A stretch of DNA of 44,250 nt. Source: an uncultured Collinsella sp. Lineage in GTDB: Bacteria > Actinomycetota > Coriobacteriia > Coriobacteriales > Coriobacteriaceae. Numbering within the stretch: position 1 is the first letter of the stretch; every line of letters starts with the position of its first letter. The position numbers and the translations under genes are program-made. The stretch lies in the NCBI GenBank assembly GCA_900543515.1, contig UQRW01000010.1:1-44250 (forward strand), in the 5' to 3' direction. The notes under the pieces were generated by a model. The model made no database searches and was not told the DNA's origin. It saw only the letters and a program-made list of their open reading frames with translations. Shown one piece after another: positions 40,234 through 44,250 of the stretch.

Positions 40234-41196
40234 ATGACAACCAAGTACACCGACGCGCCGCGCACGCGCGTCATGACGCCGGCATCGCTCAACAACGGCG
40301 TGCACGAGAACCATTCCATCGGACAGACCATGGCCATCGCGCCCAAAAAGGGTCTGTTCGACGACATTTCCATTCCCCAGATCATCGCCGGCGCCGCAGC
40401 TGCCGCCACGAGCGTGGCGCTTGCTTCCAAGATCGGTATCGCCGGTTCAGTAATTGGTGCCGCCGTGAGCTCGGTCATCACCGTTGTGTCCTCGCAGGTC
40501 TACCGCCACTTTATCTCTGCCAGCGCCGAAGCCCTCAAAGGTACGCACACCGCCGTCGACTACCCTGCCGGCGCCTATGAGCCCGTTGAGTTTAATGCCG
40601 AGGAGCACCTAGGTGGCGCCGCGACCACGCAGGAAATGCGCCAGGTTGCGGGACGCGCGACCACGGCGCGCGTCGCCCCTAACAGCCTGCGCGCCAAGGC
40701 CGCGGCAGAGCGCAGCCAGACGCAAAAGAAGGTCATCGTCTTCTCGATCGCCATCGCCATCGTCGCGGTCATCGCTTGCGCCGGCGCCATCCTTATCACC
40801 ACCGCCGGTGAGGGCCTGGGCGAGCGACCCGAGCCAATCCTTTCGTCGCGCACGACCGAGAGCGATGCAAATGGCAACACCCAGTCGCAGGATCAGCAGG
40901 CGCAGACGGACGATACGCAAGACAGTTCTACCTCTGCCAATTCGTCCTCGAACACCCAAAAGCAATCGCAGGGCACCGATTCCTCTACGGCCAACAGCAG
41001 CACGCCGTCCGGCACGACCGACTCAAGCCAAACGACTGGCGGTTCGCAGCCGAGCACGGGCGGCCAGACGAGCGACACCACTTCGGGAACGGGCACAGCA
41101 GACAGCAACAACACCAACAGCTCGAACAGCTCGAGCGGAACCGCGTCCGGCACGGCATCTGACAACTCGAGCCAAGGCACGGCATCGGGCAACTAA
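40234..41196 (+). CDS. Membrane protein with long Ser/Thr/Asn/Gly tail
   Basis: A 320-residue protein of unknown function. Residues 1-45 are polar, followed by a hydrophobic hairpin (about 48-88, rich in Ala/Gly/Ile), a cytoplasmic-looking segment with many Arg and Lys (to about 167), a second span (VIVFSIAIAIVAVIACAGAI) and a tail of about 120 residues made almost only of S, T, N, G, Q, D. The tail is probably outside the cell and disordered; no sortase signal ends it. SD GGGAGG precedes ATG 40234. Spacer 40031-40233 holds only weak promoter-like hexamers. Confidence 0.75.
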   Translation: MTTKYTDAPRTRVMTPASLNNGVHENHSIGQTMAIAPKKGLFDDISIPQIIAGAAAAATSVALASKIGIAGSVIGAAVSSVITVVSSQVYRHFISASAEALKGTHTAVDYPAGAYEPVEFNAEEHLGGAATTQEMRQVAGRATTARVAPNSLRAKAAAERSQTQKKVIVFSIAIAIVAVIACAGAILITTAGEGLGERPEPILSSRTTESDANGNTQSQDQQAQTDDTQDSSTSANSSSNTQKQSQGTDSSTANSSTPSGTTDSSQTTGGSQPSTGGQTSDTTSGTGTADSNNTNSSNSSSGTASGTASDNSSQGTASGN

Positions 41197-41230
41197 GCAC
41201 ATTTGCCTCTCATAGATAACCGACCTATAC

Positions 41231-41264
41231 AACGGGCGCGAATCGAAAGCGGTTCGCGCCCGTT
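41231..41264 (+). terminator. Terminator after the Ser/Thr-rich membrane protein
   Basis: A GC-rich stem (about 41231-41245 with 41251-41264, one irregular pair) is followed by TTGCCTT. The T-run is weak. Confidence 0.6.
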
Positions 41265-41308
41265 TGCCTTGGGCGCCGCCATGGCGAACGCTATGCGATG
41301 GTAAGATG

Positions 41309-41324
41309 CTTTACATGTGTAAAG
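41309..41324 (+). promoter_or_regulatory. 7+7 bp inverted repeat overlapping a ribosome site
   Basis: CTTTACA (41309-41315) and TGTAAAG (41318-41324) surround TG. The right arm overlaps AAAGAGGAG, the ribosome site of the next gene. It could be an operator near the transcript start or a small RNA hairpin. Confidence 0.45.
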
Positions 41325-41336
41325 AGGAGATTTGCC

Positions 41337-42629
41337 ATGAGCAAGACAATAGTTAGGCCCACGCTATCGCTGGGCAACCACATCTATCTGTATCGCCTGC
41401 TACGCGATGCAATCGGATGCGGCAAGCAAACGTTTATGACACAGGTCGAGGAGGCGCTCGCCGCCGGCGACATGACCGCTTATGACCTGGGCTTCGAGTC
41501 CACGCGCGAGCTGCTCGAGGAGCTCAACGACTGCATTAAGCTGACCGTCTTTAAGGGCGGCCGCCTGTATGCCACCGTCATCGCCAACGAGGCCTGGGAT
41601 GCCGCCCTTGCCAAGGGCGAGGACAAGCCCAAGGCTGCCAAGGGCGCCAAGCAGTCCTACAAAAAGAAAAAGCGCGGTGAGAAGGACCTCAAGGCCGTGC
41701 GTCCCAAGCACGTTAAGCGTCCCGAGTCCGAAGTCATGGTTGAAGCCGTGCCGGAACCCGAGCCCGAGACAGAGATCGAAGCCGCTATTGAGGTAACAGC
41801 AGGAACCGAAATCGCCGCATCGACCGATCCCGAAGTCATATCCGAGCAGGAAGCCACTGCGGAGCTCAACGAGACTCCCAAGTCGACAACCGAAGAAGTC
41901 GCTAACCAACCCGAGACGCCTTCGTTCCAAAACAGTGATGTCTTTAGCGACGAGGCCGAGGACGATCAGCCCGCCGATCAAGACGCTACCGAGTCGACGC
42001 CGAAGCCCGAGACGCCGCAGCCCGCCATCTCGCTCACGGTCGTCTATGACCCCGAGAACGCCAACGCCGGCATCACCACTATGGCATCCACGCCCATCGA
42101 AGCAAAGTCGAGCGTCGAGAATGAGAGCGCGATGCAGGTTGAGTTTGAAACTGCAGCTGTAGACGCGCCCGTCACCGTGAAGCCCGCAGATTCCGCAGTT
42201 AAGCCGGAACCGGTGCCTGAGCCCGCACCCGTCATCGAATCCGTGCCCACCTCTACTTGCGACCAAGTTCCCGCACCGGCACCGGCTTCGGTACCCGCAG
42301 CGGCCCCAACCCCCGCACCCGCAGCGCCCGCCATCCCTGAGGACTTCCCCGTCGATTTCGCAACCGAGGTCTTCTGCCCCGGCCCGCTTCTGCACCAGTT
42401 GTCGACCTATCTCCCCTACGGCGCCGACACGCTCGGCATTGTCGGCGAGTACTACTGGATCGCCCGCGAGCGCGGTACCATCGAGGCCGCGCGAAACCGC
42501 GCAAACTTCCCCCTGTGCTACACGCAGGCCGGCGAGCGCCGCGAGGTTACCGTGCGCATCCGCCGCAACACCACCGGCGGTCTCGGAGCCGCCTGGGCCA
42601 TCGACAAGGTCGAAGCCCCGGTCGAGTAA
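41337..42629 (+). CDS. Unknown two-domain protein with acidic Pro-rich linker
   Basis: A 430-residue cytoplasmic protein, not recognised. Residues 1-90 form a compact domain (SLGNHIYLYRLLRDAIGCGK, STRELLEELNDCIKLTVFKG), followed by a strongly basic patch (QSYKKKKRGEKDLKAVRPKH). A linker of about 210 residues is rich in Glu, Pro, Ala, Thr and Val. The last 95 residues form a second ordered domain (FCPGPLLHQLSTYLPYGADT, GIVGEYYWIARERGTIEAAR, REVTVRIRRNTTGG). The basic patch and the flexible acidic linker suggest nucleic-acid or scaffold binding (inference). ATG at 41337 has AAAGAGGAG upstream, and a terminator follows immediately. Confidence 0.75.
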   Translation: MSKTIVRPTLSLGNHIYLYRLLRDAIGCGKQTFMTQVEEALAAGDMTAYDLGFESTRELLEELNDCIKLTVFKGGRLYATVIANEAWDAALAKGEDKPKAAKGAKQSYKKKKRGEKDLKAVRPKHVKRPESEVMVEAVPEPEPETEIEAAIEVTAGTEIAASTDPEVISEQEATAELNETPKSTTEEVANQPETPSFQNSDVFSDEAEDDQPADQDATESTPKPETPQPAISLTVVYDPENANAGITTMASTPIEAKSSVENESAMQVEFETAAVDAPVTVKPADSAVKPEPVPEPAPVIESVPTSTCDQVPAPAPASVPAAAPTPAPAAPAIPEDFPVDFATEVFCPGPLLHQLSTYLPYGADTLGIVGEYYWIARERGTIEAARNRANFPLCYTQAGERREVTVRIRRNTTGGLGAAWAIDKVEAPVE

Positions 42630-42630
42630 A

Positions 42631-42670
42631 AAACGGCCTCGGATAGCCAATTGACCATCCGAGGCCGTTT
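42631..42670. terminator. Bidirectional terminator before the AT-richer gene pair
   Basis: Perfect 14-bp stem (42631-42644 with 42657-42670, aaacggcctcggat), with T/A runs on both sides. It separates converging genes. Confidence 0.85.
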
Positions 42671-42683
42671 GAATTCAGGCCTT

Positions 42684-43088
42684 TTAGTTGTCATCGGAGC
42701 ATATAGACACCAGAGAAGCAAGCTCATCCTCAAGTTGCGGAGCAAAGTATCTAAAAGAAACCTGCGCTCCAGTCGGTATCGACTCAATCATATTCGCAGC
42801 ATTATCTGAAACTCGGTACGATGCAGTTTCACCTGTCTTCAAATCCTCTATTGAGCAGACAGCGTCTTCAGCATCAATCGACCTAAGCACGCCTTTTCCT
42901 TGTAACATCACATCGGCATGCCCGCCAGCTATTTCTAATGAACCTGAGTCTGTCGCAGTCACTTCTCCGGAACCTCCGCGCGATATCTCTTCCTTTGTTG
43001 AACAGCCCACCAATGAAGCCATCAGCACCAAAGACAGAGCTAGACGAATCGCCCTACTTCGAAAAAGTCGTTCCATAAGTCCACGCAT
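42684..43088 (-). CDS. Small lipoprotein
   Basis: A protein of about 134 residues with a basic N-terminus, hydrophobic core and lipobox LVGC; the mature part starts CSTKEEISRGG. The remainder (GVLRSIDAEDAVCSIEDLKT, GAQVSFRYFAPQLEDELASL) looks like a small beta-barrel. No family was recognised. The start is uncertain: ATGs at 43103, 43088 and 43076 all precede the signal and none has a strong ribosome site. It overlaps the end of the peptidase gene by 35 nt or so. Its base composition is AT-richer than the window average, like that gene, so the two probably moved together. Confidence 0.65.
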   Translation of the reverse strand: MRGLMERLFRSRAIRLALSLVLMASLVGCSTKEEISRGGSGEVTATDSGSLEIAGGHADVMLQGKGVLRSIDAEDAVCSIEDLKTGETASYRVSDNAANMIESIPTGAQVSFRYFAPQLEDELASLVSICSDDN

Positions 43089-44181
43089 AATAGCTCTGAT
43101 CATACTTCAGGAAGGATAAAGATGAATTCCAGCCGTCCGCTATGCCAATCATCTGCCTTGTCTCTCCAGTTTTCTTACCAGTAAGTGTGGCGTAAGCCTC
43201 CGCTGTTACAGAATGGGCTGATCCGTTGTACAAACTCGCATGTAAAACATTCGGTCTATTAGAGTTAATCTCATTTTGAATGCTCGCGATAGCCGGAGAG
43301 GAGACAGTGCGGGCGATAAGAGTACTTCCTCTGCTTGCGCAGTAATTTGTAAACCCCGTTGCACAGGTTGATATCGGCGTTCCACCCAAAACAACGCCGG
43401 GAACAGTCTGTTCTTCATCGGAAAGAGCATGGGTATTGGTGTAATTCCATATCTGCATATATTGCGAAGGGTCGCTATATAAATTGGCAATGCCATACAG
43501 TTCCGCAACGTTCGAAAAAGCTGTCACCATACAAGCATAGTGGGCGGTAAGCCTCTTAATCTCGCTTTCATCATATGACATAAACTGAGAAATGGAACGA
43601 AATCCAGATACTGTGTAATCCTGCATTTGAGTTGCGTAAATTACAACATCGTTCCAGCTTGAAGGTTTATTCGATAAAACGACAGGCCGTCCTTCTATGG
43701 AAACAGCCGGGATTGTTCTTCCGCAATTTGTTGTTATTGAACCGTCCAAAGATTGCACGCCGAATTCGAATGGATTGATCATTACGACTGGGTTATTGAA
43801 CGAATAAGACTCGACACCAAGATCTCCTCCCCGATCCATAGGGCTGACTAAGCCGTCTCCAAAACGATATCCCGTAAGTATTTCATCATCTGAAGCATCT
43901 AAAACCAAATAGCCCGCGGCTCTATTGGATGTCACAACCGGAACAATGTAACCAAGCGGGGACCCATCAACATCTACAAAAGGAATAGGGTCAGAAGGCG
44001 TATACGAATAGCCGAGGAGTCCCTTTATATATTTATCGGCAAGCTCTTGCGCAATTTCAGAAGTAAATTGTATCTGCTCACCATCAATATTGCCCGTCGA
44101 AGCAAAAACCTCTTTCGGACGTGCGGCTAAGGCGACAATTGAAGACGCGACAAGTTGCAGAAAACGACGACGCGAAAGCAT
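43054..44181 (-). CDS. Tat-exported C39-like cysteine peptidase
   Basis: A 375-residue exported protein. The signal peptide has a twin-arginine motif (SRRRFLQL) and probably ends near FAST. An N-terminal region (about 40-115) recalls the propeptide/inhibitor modules of streptopain-like proteases. The C-terminal half has the papain-like order: Cys in YACMVTAFSNVAELYG, His in GSAHSVTAEAY, and an Asp/Asn segment IGIADGWNSS, as in C39-like peptidases of gut Firmicutes. The usual Gly-Pro after the Cys is absent (CMVTA), so activity needs testing. The gene is AT-richer with different codon use. The 69 bp upstream to the window edge show nothing clear. Confidence 0.72.
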   Translation of the reverse strand: MLSRRRFLQLVASSIVALAARPKEVFASTGNIDGEQIQFTSEIAQELADKYIKGLLGYSYTPSDPIPFVDVDGSPLGYIVPVVTSNRAAGYLVLDASDDEILTGYRFGDGLVSPMDRGGDLGVESYSFNNPVVMINPFEFGVQSLDGSITTNCGRTIPAVSIEGRPVVLSNKPSSWNDVVIYATQMQDYTVSGFRSISQFMSYDESEIKRLTAHYACMVTAFSNVAELYGIANLYSDPSQYMQIWNYTNTHALSDEEQTVPGVVLGGTPISTCATGFTNYCASRGSTLIARTVSSPAIASIQNEINSNRPNVLHASLYNGSAHSVTAEAYATLTGKKTGETRQMIGIADGWNSSLSFLKYDQSYYAWTYGTTFSK

Positions 44182-44250
44182 ATGTTCTTCTTTCTGGTTG
44201 ATTTCCGATCTCAGCCGAACACATTGAGCAAATAGGCCGTTCCCGCAGTT

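Noticed and set aside
1..44250. tRNA, rRNA, prophage or insertion-sequence genes
   Set aside because: No cloverleaf with a T-loop consensus, no rRNA-like stretch and no transposase, integrase or phage protein was seen. A covariance search was not possible here.

Overview
The window looks like chromosome from a high-GC, Gram-positive, fermentative gut anaerobe of the Coriobacteriia, most like Collinsella. This is an inference from gene content and style, not from a marker gene: strong GC bias at third codon positions, Shine-Dalgarno (SD) driven starts with several GTG/TTG, a Pta/AckA acetate branch with two tandem acetate kinases, an L-lactate dehydrogenase, ECF-type vitamin/amino-acid transport, LPxTG wall anchoring and no respiratory genes. 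No rRNA, tRNA, CRISPR, prophage or transposase was found.

Layout. 1-2540: end of a surface-polysaccharide locus (glycosyltransferase, UDP-galactopyranose mutase) bordered by nested inverted repeats. 2541-6710: pta facing two acetate kinase paralogs, with a very large hairpin between them. 6711-13130: MFS exporter, LysR regulator, HIT protein, exonuclease VII (xseA, xseB), a YugP-type zinc peptidase and RNase D, all on the minus strand. 13200-14240: lipid kinase followed by an unlisted 30-residue membrane peptide. 14500-16545: sortase-anchored C69 dipeptidase. 16560-20230: a tryptophan-codon leader peptide with an attenuator, a TrpP-like ECF S component, a fused double ATPase and the T component. 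20280-22375: aspartate racemase and an ATP-grasp enzyme resembling D-aspartate ligase, probably for the peptidoglycan cross-bridge. 22600-24630: MOSC protein and a secreted coiled-coil/lysozyme-like protein behind tandem palindromes. 24630-27175: Ser/Thr kinase, HTH protein and Tat lipoprotein. 27280-33000: M20 amidohydrolase divergent from a lysine-riboswitch operon (lysA-dapA fusion, dapB, dapH). 33200-40030: nucleoid-associated protein, Mbeg1-like hydrolase, L-LDH, aminotransferase, NAD synthetase. 40230-44250: surface and unknown proteins, ending in a visibly AT-richer pair (lipoprotein and Tat-exported C39-like peptidase) that may be acquired.

How it fits together. Three themes recur. 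Acetate/lactate fermentation is covered by pta, two ackA and ldh. Amino-acid economy is controlled by RNA: tryptophan uptake by ribosome-mediated attenuation and lysine synthesis by a riboswitch, with the first and last enzymes of the DAP branch fused in one polypeptide. Envelope building is served by D-Asp ligase/racemase, the lysine operon, the wall hydrolase and the polysaccharide genes. The intergenic spaces are rich in long inverted repeats, including two copies of a nested hairpin element with a conserved core and unrelated outer stems.
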